Assembly: GCA_030762935.1 (NCBI GenBank)
Contig: CM060892.1
Span: 88,338,327 to 88,402,326 of the forward strand
Direction of reading: 5' to 3'
DNA from: Hymenopus coronatus
Taxonomy: Eukaryota > Arthropoda > Insecta > Mantodea > Hymenopodidae
Length of the DNA stretch: 64,000 nt
Of the stretch, positions 9,591 to 22,327 are shown piece after piece. The notes beneath the pieces were generated by a model. It did no database searches and was not told the DNA's origin. It saw only the letters and a list, made by a program, of their open reading frames with translations. The position numbers were made by a program, and so were the translations under genes. Each line of letters opens with the position of its first letter. Positions within the stretch are counted from its first letter, which is position 1.

Positions 9591-11354
9591 GAGTGATTCG
9601 GAGGCAACTTGGACGAGGATATGGGGGAGAGAGGCATGTAACACTCCAGAGAACCAATAGCCGCGACTCACCTGCAGCCTGTCTCACGGCCTCCGACTAC
9701 ATCCTGCACCTGGGTACTTTCCCTCGCGGGATCTTCTCAGTTTCTTGGAGCCTGTTAACTGTTACACAGAGGTAGGCACTAACTCTACTGCATATCAAAA
9801 TAATCTTCTCTTCAGGTAATAGTCACTCACTTGGTCCTAGGCTCTTCCACCTCAAATTGAAATCATTCCTCATTACGAGTATTGTGATTAGTCTTTAGTT
9901 ATGGATTCATCTCTTGAGAGATAATAATAAAAATGTGGTGTAAAGTACATTCCCTCTCAAACACTATCTTCGCCTGCAATCTCGGTTTTCCTATTATCTG
10001 CCTATTGTTTTGTTACTCTATTGAGATGTTGGAGATCTTTTACAGGAAGTATCATGTTCAACAGTTGTTAAACATTAGTTTTATTTTCGGTTCTATTTTC
10101 CCTTTGTGAAAAAAATTAGTAGTATTCAGTATAGTTGGTGTATTAAATCTGTGAGCGAACGGTTTGTTTGATGTTTGGTAACACGTTCGATAGCTGCAGT
10201 TTGGCTGGCAGACACTCCACACAAATTGGTAACGAAACTGTCTCTGAGTTGCAGGTACGGTACCATTGGTTATAATGGGGATATCATTGAACAAATAAGA
10301 AATAAGATCCCTTGATAGCTTCTCCATTGTCAGCACAACTTAGAAAGTAGACTAGTTCAACTCCATGAGTGGCTGAAGCGCAACTGTCTCATAACAGGTT
10401 ACGCTATCATTGGTTACAAAAAGAACGCTATTGAACACACACTAAATGGAATCGCTGATGTCAGGCGCTTACCCCTTCAGAACAGAAGCTAGGTTCCTTG
10501 TAACTGAGTACAAGAACATTTTTTTAAAAATATAACTTAATATTTAATTTCCTGACTAAAGTAAATGTAGTTGAATATGTATGTTCGGTCTGATGCTTAT
10601 ATTCATGTTCGAGTTTGTATTATCTTTATGATAAATGGACATAGAAGAAAGAAAATATTAACTTTTTAGCTTTATATCTGCATGTTTGGTGATGCTTAAT
10701 TATTGTAATATTCTGTTAGTTTACTTGTGAGTTTTATGTCTTTTAAAATCACTACTTCTACAAATGCACGGCTATCCTTTATTTGATAAACTCCCTATTA
10801 TTTATTTACGATGAAAAAGTTGTTGTTATTTTATTATTGTTATTTCTACAAATTTTCGTATTATCGTAACCTTGGAGCATCTCTGTAGTAGCGAATACAG
10901 ATTTGGATTTTTGAAACTCTTTATTCCGGGTTCTGATTAAATGTAATGCATAGAAATACTGTCAGAAGCTCATTTCTTTTAGTTGCATGATCTAAAATTC
11001 TTATTCTGTGATTTTATTCAATTGCGAATATATATTTCTCATTTTTATACATTATTTTAGAAGCCAATATCATGCAAATGAACAAGAAAGACATTAATAG
11101 AGAAATAACTGTTGATATACTGGCACTGAAGCATTTTTCATACAAAGAAATATACTCATGCAAGTAATGCGTTTTGCATCCCCTCCTCCAAGCATTTCAT
11201 TCAAATGAAGAGTTTACTTAAAAAGAAATGTGTATTGAAGTTTTTTTATGAAATCCTGATCACAAATATTTCTTTTTAAGTACTAAAATAGCATATTTAT
11301 TTGGTAGAGACTGGTGGCTCCACTTCGTTTCATGAAAAGTGAGATTGTTTACTT
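9591..11354. other. Lower-copy region, no gene identified
   Basis: The first 200 bp (9590-9780) are GC-richer and open in several frames. The remainder is AT-rich. A 92-codon minus-strand frame (10058-10336) has no family I can name. The segments around 10225-10300 and 10378-10440 share AACTGTCTC, a CAGGT block and CATTGGTTA, so they may be an old local duplication. Confidence 0.45.
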
Positions 11355-11440
11355 TCTGCTCCTCCTCCTCTACCCCCTCCTTCTCGTTCACCTTCATCAC
11401 CCCCACCACATCACCGCCGCTGCCACCACCTCCATCACCT
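11355..11440 (+). repeat. Pyrimidine-rich TCC/CCA low-complexity tract
   Basis: Run of CTCCTCC, CACCACC and similar triplets on the plus strand (GGA/GGT on the minus strand), about 85 bp. Confidence 0.85.
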
Positions 11441-11599
11441 AAATTTATTGTAGATATTTTTTAAATATTTTGCATGTGCAATTATTTTAAACTAATATTT
11501 AAATATATTATATATAATGGTAACCCCAAATAAGGGAAGCTGAAAGTTTAATAAAGCTTTCTAAAATAATGATAAAAATAACAACATTAAGCAGCATTC

Positions 11600-11935
11600 A
11601 TTCCACTTAAAAATTGGAATCCAAATGTTGCAATAAATTAAAGTTTTGAAACTCCATGAATTCAAAATAAGCATTTAAAAAGGTGTATGTGTCTGTGATC
11701 AGTATTTCATTTCAATAATTTCCAAAGCTATAAAATAATATTTTCTAGAATACTTCCCACTCAAATTAGTCTTATGTATAACATGTTTCAATATTCATAT
11801 TTTATTACAATTTTACAGTAATTTTGATTAAATACTGCATGTTTAAGATCTATGTATGACAAATGAAATTTACGCCTTGAATTTTCTGACGAAGTCCTTT
11901 GAGGACCTCTTCATTCTGAGGTACATAAAAGTAAA
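11600..11935 (+). repeat. Highly diverged Pal-1k fragment
   Basis: CATTCATTCCACTTAAAAAT, GTATGTGTCTGTGATCAG, TTTTGATTAAATACTGCATG and GAGGACCTCTTCATTCTGAG keep the order of the family's blocks. Substitutions and small deletions are more numerous than elsewhere, so this is an old copy. Confidence 0.6.
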
Positions 11936-12530
11936 ATAATTTGTAGAATGAGTGAGCAGAAGCAGTCTTGAGAGTGCAACAAGCCATAACCTCTCACCTT
12001 CTCAGATATACTTTTTGGACATTTGTATCTTAGTATCTTGCAAATTTCTCGCGGAATAGTGCTACATCCGTATCCCTAGTCGAAAGTTAAGGGAAGAGAG
12101 GATGCATTCTTTTTCTCCGTAGACTGATATTGATTGTGTTGATCGATAACGTGAAGTGGAAGTAAGGAAGGGTGTTGTATCGGCTACTTATCGGACTGGG
12201 ATTGACGAAGTGCTACCCTAGCATGTAGGATGATATGTATCGGAGAAAGCGTATCAGTGGGTCCTGAAAACAGCTGCGGGCGCTACATGTGCTTCCCATG
12301 TAACCGCTGTCGCCACTTGCACCTGCAATTCCTTCTTTCCAAGATGCAACTCCCTTCTTGCCAAGGTTATCTGGTTTAATGATCCTAAAATGTCTATCAA
12401 TTATCCAGGATATCTTTCTTCATAGGGTATAAATACTGGTTCTTAACACAGTAGGAGAAAAATTCAGTCTACCCATAGAGATTCGCTTTAGACTTCGAAG
12501 CTAAACATATCCTTTTAGGCCTTGAGTGAA
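11936..12530. other. Unassigned spacer
   Basis: A moderately GC-rich patch at 12060-12380 has no recognisable coding frame or repeat. Confidence 0.45.
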
Positions 12531-13340
12531 AAAAAATTCTAATGTGTTCCATTCACAAGACTTTCTATATGTGTTCTGCAAACAAACGCTTGTTATAAGA
12601 GATTACTTTTTATTTACATCATGCTAATTGAGATAAATATTACCAGAATCAATCTTATTACTTGCTTCCTTGTAACTAGAAGGGAAATAAGGGAATATAC
12701 TAGACTAAAGCGATAGTCAAATATTTTAACAGATGATCGTTAAGTGAAGCTTCCTAGGAGCAAGCAAAAGACAGCCGCAAAGAAAGATGTTTACCGTTTG
12801 AGAAAAGTTTAAGCAACTTAAAACTGAAACCAATCACTCGAATATCTCGAAAACTGTTAACTTTATAAACAAATGTATATGACATAAATTGTGTGTTTTA
12901 ATGAAATTACATTTTTGTGCAGTAAGTTTATGTCCATCTCTTACGGTTTACCAGATACACTAAAAGTATACAAAATTCATCCAAATTTGGTCTTCAGAGG
13001 ATATTTTAACAAAAACCGTTAGAGCCAACTTTGAGAAATTAAAAATTTTCGAACAATATTGCATATAAGGTATAGTTGGGAGTAGGGATATTTTCTTGAA
13101 AATCTTTGTGTCGTATTCTTGGAAGTTATTGAACTTAAATTTCAAGATGGTTATGTACCCGACTTTTCGTTTTTGAGCTATGCTCCCCCCCCCCCCACAC
13201 ACACACACATACTCACGGACATGTTTCTAAAAACGCTATTTTTGTATGTAGGCGTTTCAATGCATGTATTTCCGTGAAAATTCGGTATCAATTTTTTTGT
13301 GAAATACACTGTGTACATAATTCGTGCAGAGACAGTAAAA
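12531..13340 (-). repeat. Pal-1k repeat, internally deleted
   Basis: Runs from CTAATGTGTTCCATTCACAA at its 3' end to a decayed hairpin near 13300-13335. Part of the middle is missing near 13000. The microsatellite slot is a run of 12-13 C followed by CACACA (13188-13210). Joined head-to-tail to the next copy. Confidence 0.9.
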
Positions 13341-14008
13341 CTCTGATGTGTTTCATTCACGCGGTCTTTTCTATTTATTCTGTAACAAACTATTGTTATA
13401 AACGCTTATTTTTCTATCTACTACATGCTTATCAAGATAAAAATTAGCAGAATTGGTTTTATTACTGCTTCCTTGTAAGTAGAGGTGAAATAAGGTAAAA
13501 CGCTGGTCTAAAGCTTTGGTAAAAATCGTTTTAAGCCTGCTATGTAAGTTGGTTCTTTTTGCATAGTCAGGAGTAAAACATAAGGTAAAGTAGTGAAAAT
13601 GCTGTTTGAAAAAAGTTTTAGGTATTTTAAAATTGAATAACTCGGAAAGGGTTAACTCAAAAAAAAACAGCTATGTGTGTTTAACCAATTATACATTTTA
13701 GTGTAATAAGGATTTGTACATATCCTACAGTTTCCATATAAATGGTAGCAGCTTGGGATGGAGGATTTTCTTGAACAGTTTCGTGTCCCATCCTTGGAAG
13801 GTACTAAACCTAAATGCCAAAGTTTTGTATTTAACGACTTTTTGTTTCTGAGCTATGCTGCTCGAAGACATATAAGCATATGGGTATTTTTTAAAATTAT
13901 TTTTTTTGGTTCAAAACATATATTTCCATTGATATCTTGGTCTTAGATGCAATACAATACTTTCTCTACCTACTATGTGCGTATATAGTTCTCAATAGAG
14001 AAGGTATA
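13341..14008 (-). repeat. Pal-1k repeat, internally deleted
   Basis: Begins CTCTGATGTGTTTCATTCAC right after the previous copy's 5' end. A block of about 200 bp is missing at about 13732. The 5' end keeps ACTTTCTCTACCTACTATGT and AATAGAGAAGG arms. Confidence 0.9.
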
Positions 14009-14518
14009 AAAGGACTTGTGTTCACATGGTACTATATATCTGCCTGGCTGTCTGATCAACATTGTTTCTAATCTGATTATTGTATAAACGGATAGAATGA
14101 GACATGACGAAGATTTTCTAAAAATTACTGCCATACATTAGTTAATAACGATGCATAAAATAATATTTGTTGGATTCTTAAAAAGCGTTCACTATTCGTA
14201 TGTTTGTATTCTTCCTCTTTACATAATAATGTGACCAGGAAGGAAAAACAAATAGCAACATCAACTTGAGAAATTTATGATAAAGAAAATGGAACGAATA
14301 ACAAAGAATATCTCGGAAACGGTTGTAGCCAATCAATGCTACATGAATGTGTTAAAAGAGTTGCGGACCTCAGCAGGGTTATTCCAAGTTAAAACCGGTA
14401 AGTTTGGAACTGGCTGAGCAACCTTCGTTTTAATCGTTTTGACTGACAACAAAGCGCTCATTGAGATTGGTTGATGAGGGGTGAATTAATTAAAATTATA
14501 CAAAAGCCCTTCCTCCCC
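14009..14518. other. Unassigned spacer
   Basis: A few phrases (GACATGACGAAGATTTTCTA, AATATCTCGGAAACGG) resemble Pal-1k but are too scattered for a firm call. Confidence 0.35.
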
Positions 14519-14572
14519 CCCCAAAAAAAAAATAAAAAAAGAAAAAGAAGAAAAAGAAAAGAAAAAGAATTT
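14519..14572 (+). repeat. A-rich low-complexity tract
   Basis: Poly-C run followed by A-rich sequence with scattered G (AAAAAGAAGAAAAAG pattern). Confidence 0.85.
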
Positions 14573-14724
14573 TCACCCAAAATTCAAACTTTAGGAACAA
14601 ATCAAAACCTTGGTTCCATTAACAATACTTTTAGTATATATTTTATACTAAATAAATTCTTTTTTTTTTCCTTCTTCATAAAAAAAACGTTCGACAGTTC
14701 TCTGCTGGCCATTTTTAGCTTCAA

Positions 14725-14822
14725 ATAGTCCCGTTGAGTTCTCCAACTCTTTTAACGCAAGAAAGAATATCTGAAAACGTTAAATACGGGGCAGTTGGGC
14801 CACCTGGTAAAAGCCACAGAGG
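14725..14822. repeat. Short dispersed repeat (14.7/36.4 kb)
   Basis: CCGTTGAGTTCTCCAACTCT, TTTTAACG, then AAATACGGGGCAGTTGGGCC and ACCTGGTAAAAGC. The same succession, with changes, occurs at 36356-36420. Family unknown. Confidence 0.6.
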
Positions 14823-15660
14823 GGGAGAGAAAGAGTGAGAGAGGTAGAATGAAATAGATGAAAGAAGAGGATGTGGACGAAGGAAATAGAAAGAAATGTG
14901 AAGACAGCGGGAGATAAAGGGGGAGGGAAGGCAATGATAAAGTGAGAGAGGGAGATGGAGAAGAACCTCAGCATAGTTAGAGCTCATAGTTGAGAAATAA
15001 GGCACTGTATAACTCTATCTAATTTCTGAGACTATCAAATGTCAGTGAAGACATTATACGCTGTTAAGTGGACTGATAGAATCCATGTGACGTGAACTCA
15101 GTACCGCTACTTTGTATTCCCTCATAGAAAGGGTAGAGAGACATGAATGTCATTCGAGAGAAAACAAGAGTAAATTGAATGTAAATCAAGCAGCCAGGTT
15201 CTCAGATTCTCAAATACGCTCCTTTCTTCTTTCGATGGAGTAGAAAGAGGTTTGGGTGTTTGCACTGTCGCAGCCTTGTGGAATAACATATTGCAAATCA
15301 CCTCTAGGCCCTTCCTGATCCCTGAGTGCACTCCACTATTACGTCATCCACTTCTCTCCGAGCAATCTGCAAGCTAAAACTGAAAGGCTCTATAACGCCA
15401 CTTTCGTATTCCATCTCCACGATCTGGAGTTTTTGCCTCATCCGAGTCACAAACACTCTTCTTATCTTTAGTCATATATTCATATTTCTACAAACTTGCA
15501 TTACCGAAAAATTAACCCCAAAACGCAATCGTAAGCAACTTTGCTGTGCTGTGCTCCCCTTCCAACTGCCCCTTAAGGACTGACTTCAGTTCTCATTGTT
15601 GTATAATATACCACATGTAAAATAGTTTCACTGTTTAGCTTTTTTTTCTAAATGCATGTT
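14823..15660. other. Purine-rich then unassigned sequence
   Basis: 14820-14960 is purine-rich on the plus strand (GAGAGAAAG-type), which explains several overlapping minus-strand Ser/Leu/Phe-rich frames. The rest shows no recognised feature. Confidence 0.5.
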
Positions 15661-16324
15661 TACTTTCTCTAACAAATACCATGTACAGTCCGGTGCACGA
15701 AACTGTTGTTAGAATCTTTTGGTAGATATGTTTCTTTATTTAATTCTGGCAAAAGATTTTCACCATTTGTGTTTCATCTAGTCCTGGGTTTGCTAATATC
15801 TTATTGGTTTGTATGGAAGTCCGATACACAAGCAGTGAACGATGGCTTGAACAAGCTGAGTAGTGCAAAGAGAAGGGTAAGGAAATAATTTAATCCGAAT
15901 GGAACGATTGTCAACACCACTGGCAGGATGGATGTTGTTATAAGTATGGATTAATTACTAGAACATTAGCTTACTTCAGACCATAATGGTCTTTGTGTTT
16001 TCCCCCTTATGACTGAATACTTAATGAAAACATGCTTAATGAATATTTTGTATAATTTGCTTTAAAATACACGACTTATTTTGAAATAAAATGACATAAT
16101 ATTAAATAAATAAGAGTAATGTGGTTAATTGATATACAGATAAATTTTCTTCTACCTCCATATTTTCTCTCAAAAATAAGTAAGCGTTTTACATTATTCG
16201 AAAAGGATTTGAAAATTGGCTGTTGCTCCTTTTCTTAACAACCGGTGATGATAAAGCAATATAAGATAAAATGCATTCTGAATTATATGTTTTAATGCAT
16301 CTAAAACTTTCTGGACCACTGGTT
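15661..16324. other. Unassigned AT-rich spacer
   Basis: TTTACTTTCTCTAACAAATA at 15658-15680 looks like an isolated Pal-1k 5' tip. Otherwise nothing is recognised. Confidence 0.4.
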
Positions 16325-16445
16325 CTCCCTCGCCATTGCGAAACAAAGGGCAAGCGCATCTACCATTACGCTATGCCATAGCTGGCAGGTTTTGAACTCG
16401 GGGCGTGACAAATAGGTAGTGCCATTCACCTACCAACCTAAACAG
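16325..16445 (-). mobile_element. Possible tRNA-like relic
   Basis: On the minus strand GTTGGTAGGTGAATGGCACT and CCCCGAGTTCAAAACCTG resemble box A and box B at plausible spacing. No matching second copy was seen. Confidence 0.3.
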
Positions 16446-16467
16446 CAGTTCCTCATATTAGCATCGG

Positions 16468-16920
16468 ATGTACACAATTAGATATTGTATTCCATCGAAA
16501 AATTCAACACCAAGATTTTATTGAGAACATGTGTTTTGAGGACCTCTGGGTCTAAAAAGACATGTTTATAGAAAATACTCTGTGCGCATCTGAATGGCTG
16601 TGACTGTGGGCAGCACAGGTCAAAATTTAAAAATCCTTAAATCTCAAACTTCAGATTTAAGTTTACTATTCTCCAAGGATACAACTTAAAGATTTTCAAG
16701 AAAATTCTTCTGCTGCAAACTACCCTTTACATGGAAAAATGGAAAATATTGATTTTCTTAAAAATGTGTATTAACTTTATTTACACCACAAAAAAAATGT
16801 CAAAGCTGTTATTCTGGAAACACTTTTGAAGTCCTCTTTTCTGAAAGACTTTTAAATAACTGGTAAACCGCAAGAGATAGACAAATACTTAATACAAAAG
16901 AAATGTCGATCTCGTAATAG
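16468..16920 (+). repeat. Pal-1k repeat, 3' truncated
   Basis: 5' hairpin mostly lost; GATATTGTATTCCATCG, the microsatellite-slot region (no long run), CTCCAAGGATACAAC, CTACCCTTTACATGGA and CTGGTAAACCGCAAGAGATA follow in order. Confidence 0.85.
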
Positions 16921-17468
16921 CCGTTGGAAACACACATAGAAATACTAACAAAAGTTGATACTCATTCTATGTCATGATGTTATGAGTACCATAACCATGG
17001 GAACATGGAGAGAAACATGAGGCTTGAACAGAAGTTGCTAAAGCACAAGGTGACGATGGTTATGACAAAATATATAGTTGGTAACAATGACCAGATTGCA
17101 GTCGAGTTGTTGAACGCTCGTTCTTGCTCTATGTAACACCATAGGCTGATGATATATGATGATACTTGAAATTAAGTGGTATTGTTATGAAAGAAAGGAA
17201 AGGAAAAGTGCCAAGCTTACGTTATCACTCCGACGTTTACTGCTTATAAAAGCTGAAAAAATCTGGAAAAAGATGGATAAAAAATCCCGTTAAAAATACA
17301 TACGGGTGCATTTTTTGGTGATTTTATTCAAACAATTATGCTTCAAAACAGTTATATGGATGCATTATATGTGTATCTATTGAGACATTAGCTTTAAGGA
17401 CTTGGTAATAGTGAGAACGTAGAAACTAGATGCATAGTTTTATAGGTACTATTTTATTTATTTAATTT
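16921..17468. other. Unassigned AT-rich spacer
   Basis: No recognised feature. Confidence 0.5.
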
Positions 17469-18244
17469 TACTTTCTATATTCAACACACTTCACATAGAT
17501 AGATAAAGGAATACATTCCATTAAGAATTCGATATCGAGATTTTACTGCAAATATACATTCTCCTGTATCCCCCCCCCCAAATCAAGTTTTAGAATAAGG
17601 TCCACGTACGCTTGCGTATTTTTCTGTGTATGTGCCTATGATAACATAACTCAAAAACAAAAATTCGGTTAAATACCAAACTATTAAGTTCAACATCTTC
17701 CAAGGATGTTACACGCACATTTTTAAGAAAATACTCCAACCCGAACAAACCTACACTTCATAAAATGTTCGATTCTAGCGATTGTGATTAGAAAACCGTA
17801 TATTATAGATATTTACTTAACAAATACAATTAATATCTTGAATTTTATCGGAATAGCCACTAAAGACCTGTTCATTTTGCACGACTTTTGCATAACTGGA
17901 AAACCGTAAGAGATATACAAAATGCTATATAAAACAGATATATATCTCGTCAAAATACACAATTTGTGTCATATGCATTTTTCGTGTAGTTAACCGCTTC
18001 CGAGATTTCCTTGTTATTGGTTTCAATTTTACAATACTTATTTTTCTCAAGAAAAAAATTGGAATTTTTTCATTTTATTCTATTCCTACTAATGCAAAGA
18101 AAACAAAATCACTATCACATAGAAACCAGCTTTTAAAAGATTTGGTTAACTGTTTCAACCAATATATTCCTTTATATCCTTTGTACTTATAAGAAATAAG
18201 TAACAAGACTATATTTACTAATGGTTATCTCGAGGAATAATATT
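17469..18244 (+). repeat. Pal-1k repeat, near full length
   Basis: Hairpin arms decayed (TACTTTCTATATTCAACACA). A poly-C run at about 17570-17579 lies just before the microsatellite slot. Body landmarks run to TTATCTCGAGGAATAA. The 3' tip is replaced by a family F SINE. Confidence 0.9.
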
Positions 18245-18245
18245 T

Positions 18246-18480
18246 TACTCGCCTCTGTAGTGTGGTGGTAGCGTGTCTACCTCACATTCAAGACCTACCA
18301 AATTCGAATCTCGGTTAGGGTTAGTTACTCTGATAAGCTATTTTCCGTAGTTTTACCTTATCCTGTGAAGGAGAATGTCGAGTAACTTTTAAGCTTCATG
18401 GACTCATTTCACCGAGTTCATTCTTCGTCCGGTATGACTTATTAAGCCAAATGACGTTGAACTAACATATATGCATGCCA
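18246..18480 (+). mobile_element. tRNA-derived SINE, family F
   Basis: Head CCTCTGTAGTGTGGTGGTAG with box B AATTCGAATCTCGG; body TTTTCCGTAGTTTTACC and GAGTAACTTTTAAGCTTCATGG. Relatives lie at 51.8 kb (minus) and 59.0 kb (plus). It begins exactly at the 3' side of a Pal-1k copy. Confidence 0.75.
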
Positions 18481-20253
18481 CCAGTCGTTTGCCCGCGCGT
18501 GTTGTCAGAGGACTAGCAAACGATGAGTAAAAGGAAGATGGATGTCAACAGTATTGAGGTCACCTTAGTGAAATGGGACTTGCATTGCATCTTTCCAATA
18601 TTTACATTTGGAACATTCAATTCGGTACCTCCCCTTTGACACAAGAGGTTCGGCAAACTAATGCCAATGTCATGCATATAAACCCACTGGTGCAAAGGCT
18701 GAATAAATCTAGAGACTTGGTATATATCTAATTTAGAGAATAAAACACATCAGCTTATTTTTAAGGTTTGCGATCTTAAGTTGGATAGGTCATAATGGAA
18801 GATGAATGAAGGAATAGGTAAATTGCTATTCTAATTAGCTCTTGGCTTAAAAATTCTATAGTTATCCGATATCCGTTCTCTGATTATAAAATAAAATTAA
18901 AATATATTATACATATACAATTGTCTCCAAACGAGATGTGTGTTTAAGACACTTCAATGAGGTTCTCACACTACGATATCAGCAATAACTACACGTACGG
19001 TTTGATAAACACCCTATAGCTATTCTGACGTAAGAAAAAGTGCCCGTTGATGGAATTGCCCTCGAGGGAAATGTAGGTACATGGAGGGATTTCTCGAAGG
19101 GAGGCAGCGACACAGAAAGGGTGCAATAGAAAAACAACTAGCAATGAGGCGTCTTTTGTCGTCCCACGCCTGGCATGAAAAATATCAGTGGGAAAGAGAA
19201 AAGGGGTGAAACGTTTGACTCACAAATCACGTTTCGAGCTTTGGAAAATCTGATCGTCTACGCCAGTTAGTATTACTTCCCCGTGAATTCCTTGCTCTAT
19301 GATTTTCATTTAAAACGTTCCTGAGTCGCAGCTAAAGTCTCTTGTCTGTAGCGAAGGGACGTCAGGAGGAGGTGTGTCCACAGAACACCACGTGCTCTGT
19401 CTTTACCTCTTTCTCCCTTTTAGCACTGCATTCAGGAGACCTTCCGAAGAGGGAACATTAATGCCCGTTCCTTTCTCCATTCATCAACTTCAGTTCTTCT
19501 ATTGCTCCAATTTTTGACGAAAATAATAGTGATAAAAGGAGAGCATTTTAGCGGCTTGTGTTTGCATGCTCCTCTGTTGGATTCTCTATAAAAAGAGAGA
19601 AATAAAATGTAGTAGTCATCGATTGTTATCATTAGCATTGTAAAGGCAGGTGCTGAGACCATAAGAAAAGACCGCTTTCCTCGGAGAGAGATGCAATTCT
19701 GAACGCTTAGAGCTGCCATAATGCCTGCTTCTGCCTTCACTCCAACTTTCCACAAAGTTTCTTTCACAAACGTCTGCTAGATGCAAAAGAGAGAATGAGG
19801 GCTATGACCCTGGGGTGGAGCTCAAATTGCTGCCAAATAAATGCCTCTTTAGCATAGACGAGCAGGAAGCACAATTCTCATACTAAAGTACTAGGAATTG
19901 CACTCTGAAAACGTCTGAATTTTGCATCTCAAGTAGGCAAGAATACTTGCGGTCAGCAAATTACCATTTTAAAATACAAAGAAGCTAAATGGTAACATTT
20001 TCTGTATAATGAAAGATGAGTTGTTAGAGGAAGCAATTCGTGTTTCATCATGAGCTAGCGTTTTTGTTTTTGTTTTGAACGTTTTAATTGTGAATATTCC
20101 AATTCGTAGGTTCCAAAGTTACCAATTCTGTCTAACAGCGATTGGCTAATCGACTTGTCCACTCTCTATCCGTCTTAATCTGGATTCCCCAGGATCTCTT
20201 CTAATAATAGCAATTTCTCCTGTATTGTAATTTTATCTTGTATTTAAAATATA
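18481..20253. other. Lower-copy region, no gene identified
   Basis: About 1.8 kb without Pal-1k or a SINE. The longest frame is 111 codons on the minus strand (19432-19767) with no recognised domain. This is among the better places to look for a host exon or regulatory DNA. Confidence 0.5.
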
Positions 20254-20593
20254 TGGCGGCGCTTTGGCCAAGTGATTAGAGCGCTCGCCTCCCATCTAGG
20301 CCCGGGTTCGATAGCAAGCGGCCGCAGGTGGGATTTGTAGTGGATGAAGCAGGTTTCCTTCGGGTCCTCCGCCACTCTTTTCAGTAATTGCTCCATCATC
20401 ACCCTTCCTATAATGCATTTCGTTTGCATTTCATATCACTTCCTCACGCTTATGCCTGGCTACGGCCGACCACCCGTTCCAGGTTCTCCATTATGTGGTT
20501 TCGTGACGTTGAATCCCCAACATGCTTCTGAATGCTAAGCATCACTTGTGTGTCACTCCTAAAAATACGGGGAGGAAAGCCGACTACGAAAAG
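20254..20593 (+). mobile_element. tRNA-derived SINE, family A
   Basis: Head GGCGGCGCTTTGGCCAAGTG, box B GGGTTCGATAGCAAG, body with CTCCATCATCACCC and CTTCCTCACGCTTATGCCTG, tail CCGACTACGAAAAG. Matches the 43.6 kb copy over most of its length, so about 340 bp is the unit size. Confidence 0.85.
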
Positions 20594-20827
20594 TTTAATA
20601 TATATTTTGCCCATATTTCTTGGTTTCTATTTTTTCCTTTCTTTTTGTAGCTTAATGCCCTTTAACCTGGATGGTCATATAGGACGATAAATGAAATTTG
20701 TGAAATGATACTCATTACGGAGTGATTACGGAGTTCATAGCTCTTAAAGTTAACCGACATTCCTCATCTTAGAATTAACCAATTATATTTATGAATATAG
20801 AGATTTTCCAATATTTATATTTATCTA

Positions 20828-21575
20828 TTACACACACATATTAGGCAGAGAAGGTATTGCATGTATCAAAATTTGTTTACCTAAGTTTTACTGAAAATAC
20901 ATGTTCTAAAGTACCTTGAGAACAAAAAATAATTGTTAGGAAAAGGTTCGGGTGTGTGTGCGTGTCCGTGTCTCTGTGAACAGTATAACCAAAAACGAAA
21001 AGTTGCTTAAATACCAAAATTGGCACTGAAGTTTATATATTTAAAGGATACAGCACAAAACGTTTCAAGAAAATCCCCGTCCCAAACTGCCTTTTACATA
21101 GAACATTTTTTTAAATTTTCGATTTTCAAATAATAGCTCTTACGATTTTGATTGAAATAGTATATATTAAAGATATTTGCGCGTGCAATAAAATGTATAT
21201 CTTGAATTTTATGGAAATATCTTCTGAATATCCCTTTATTCTGGATGAACTTCGCCAAATAACGGTAGACAAAAACTTAACTAAAAAAACAAAACAAAAA
21301 AAGTAGAAATGTTTAAAACACATAAATTATTTCATGTAATTTTTTGTAGAGCTGACCTTTGAAATAGCTATACTTTTCATACGTGAATTTGTTAACTCCT
21401 GGTCATACAAATAAAGAAATTTCAAACACACAGCAACCATCTTTTAAACTATTTGACTATCGCTTTAGCCTAATGTACTTCCTTATTTCCCATCGACTTA
21501 CAAGGAAGTAAATACGAAGATAATTTCTGTGTTTGTTATCCTCGATTAGCATGAAGTTGACAGAATAAACGTACT
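20828..21575 (+). repeat. Pal-1k repeat, near full length
   Basis: Left palindrome arm missing; starts at the right arm (GGCAGAGAAGGTATTGCATG). GT-rich slot at about 20949-20975, then body blocks to CTCGATTAGCATGAAG. The last 40 bp are missing. Confidence 0.9.
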
Positions 21576-21638
21576 TAAGCATTTTTTTTTAATTTTTACA
21601 GAAAAAGAAGAGAGTTAAATATCAAATATAAGAAACTT

Positions 21639-21986
21639 TACTGGCTTATTGGGAGAAATTCTGAACTTGACATATACAATAAGCTATTAATATACAAACA
21701 GATGTTAAAGCCAGTCTGGATCTACGGGATACAGCTTTGGAGCTGTTCCAAATTAACCAACAAAGCTTTAAGTACAATAGTTCAGGCATCTTGGTTAAGA
21801 GCGCAATGATCACATACACAGAGATCTCACTGTTACAGAAGAAATAAAAAAGACCGTAATGAAACATCATTTAAGAGTACAGCACCATGAAAATAAAGAT
21901 ATGTTGAATGTGTTTAGTAAGCGTGAAGTTAAAAGTTTGAAAAGAATCAAGTCAGATGCCTTAATGTGTGACCGCAAGCTTTAGTG
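21639..21986 (+). pseudogene. Jockey-clade LINE fragment, end of reverse transcriptase ORF
   Basis: The frame from 21639 gives YWLIGRNSELDIYNKLLIYK, then LKPVWIYGIQLW, the conserved segment after the palm domain in Jockey-type non-LTR retrotransposons. A short deletion follows, then LSTIVQASWL and a stop at 21807-21809. In the next frame NDHIHRDLTVTEEIKK continues the family's C-terminal region. The intact protein would nick target DNA and reverse-transcribe its own RNA there. This copy has lost almost all of the element, has a frameshift and stops, and is dead. It lies between Pal-1k copies. A short 3' UTR-like stretch probably follows to about 22040. Confidence 0.88.
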
Positions 21987-22139
21987 TAAGCCTTGGAGGG
22001 CCTTCAGTGGAAGACTCGCCTATATATTATGAACTTATTTATAAAGGGTATATTACTAAATAATATATTTTGCTTAATTCTAATAATAATGAAATTAAGT
22101 AAAAATATTACAGAAATTTAGATAAAAATGTTAATGGAA

Positions 22140-22283
22140 CATGTAACATTTTTTTATCTCTTCTACTTTCAAGGAAGTAACAAGGTCATTTCTGTTGATA
22201 TTTATTTTCATTATCATGCAGCAGATAAAAGATATGAATAGTTTGTTTCAGGATAGGGAATGTAACACATCAGATTTTTGCAT
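22140..22283 (+). repeat. Pal-1k 3' fragment
   Basis: TCTACTTTCAAGGAAGTAAC, then a 3' terminus ending GGAATGTAACACATCAGATT. Followed after about 45 bp by a full copy in the same orientation. Confidence 0.8.
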
Positions 22284-22327
22284 TCAATGCAGATGGTCCC
22301 CGGGTGTAATCAGATAATGGTGACATA

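Noticed and set aside
14721..15005. Overlapping Ser/Leu/Pro-rich minus-strand frames
   Set aside because: They arise from a purine-rich low-complexity strand and are open in several frames at once.
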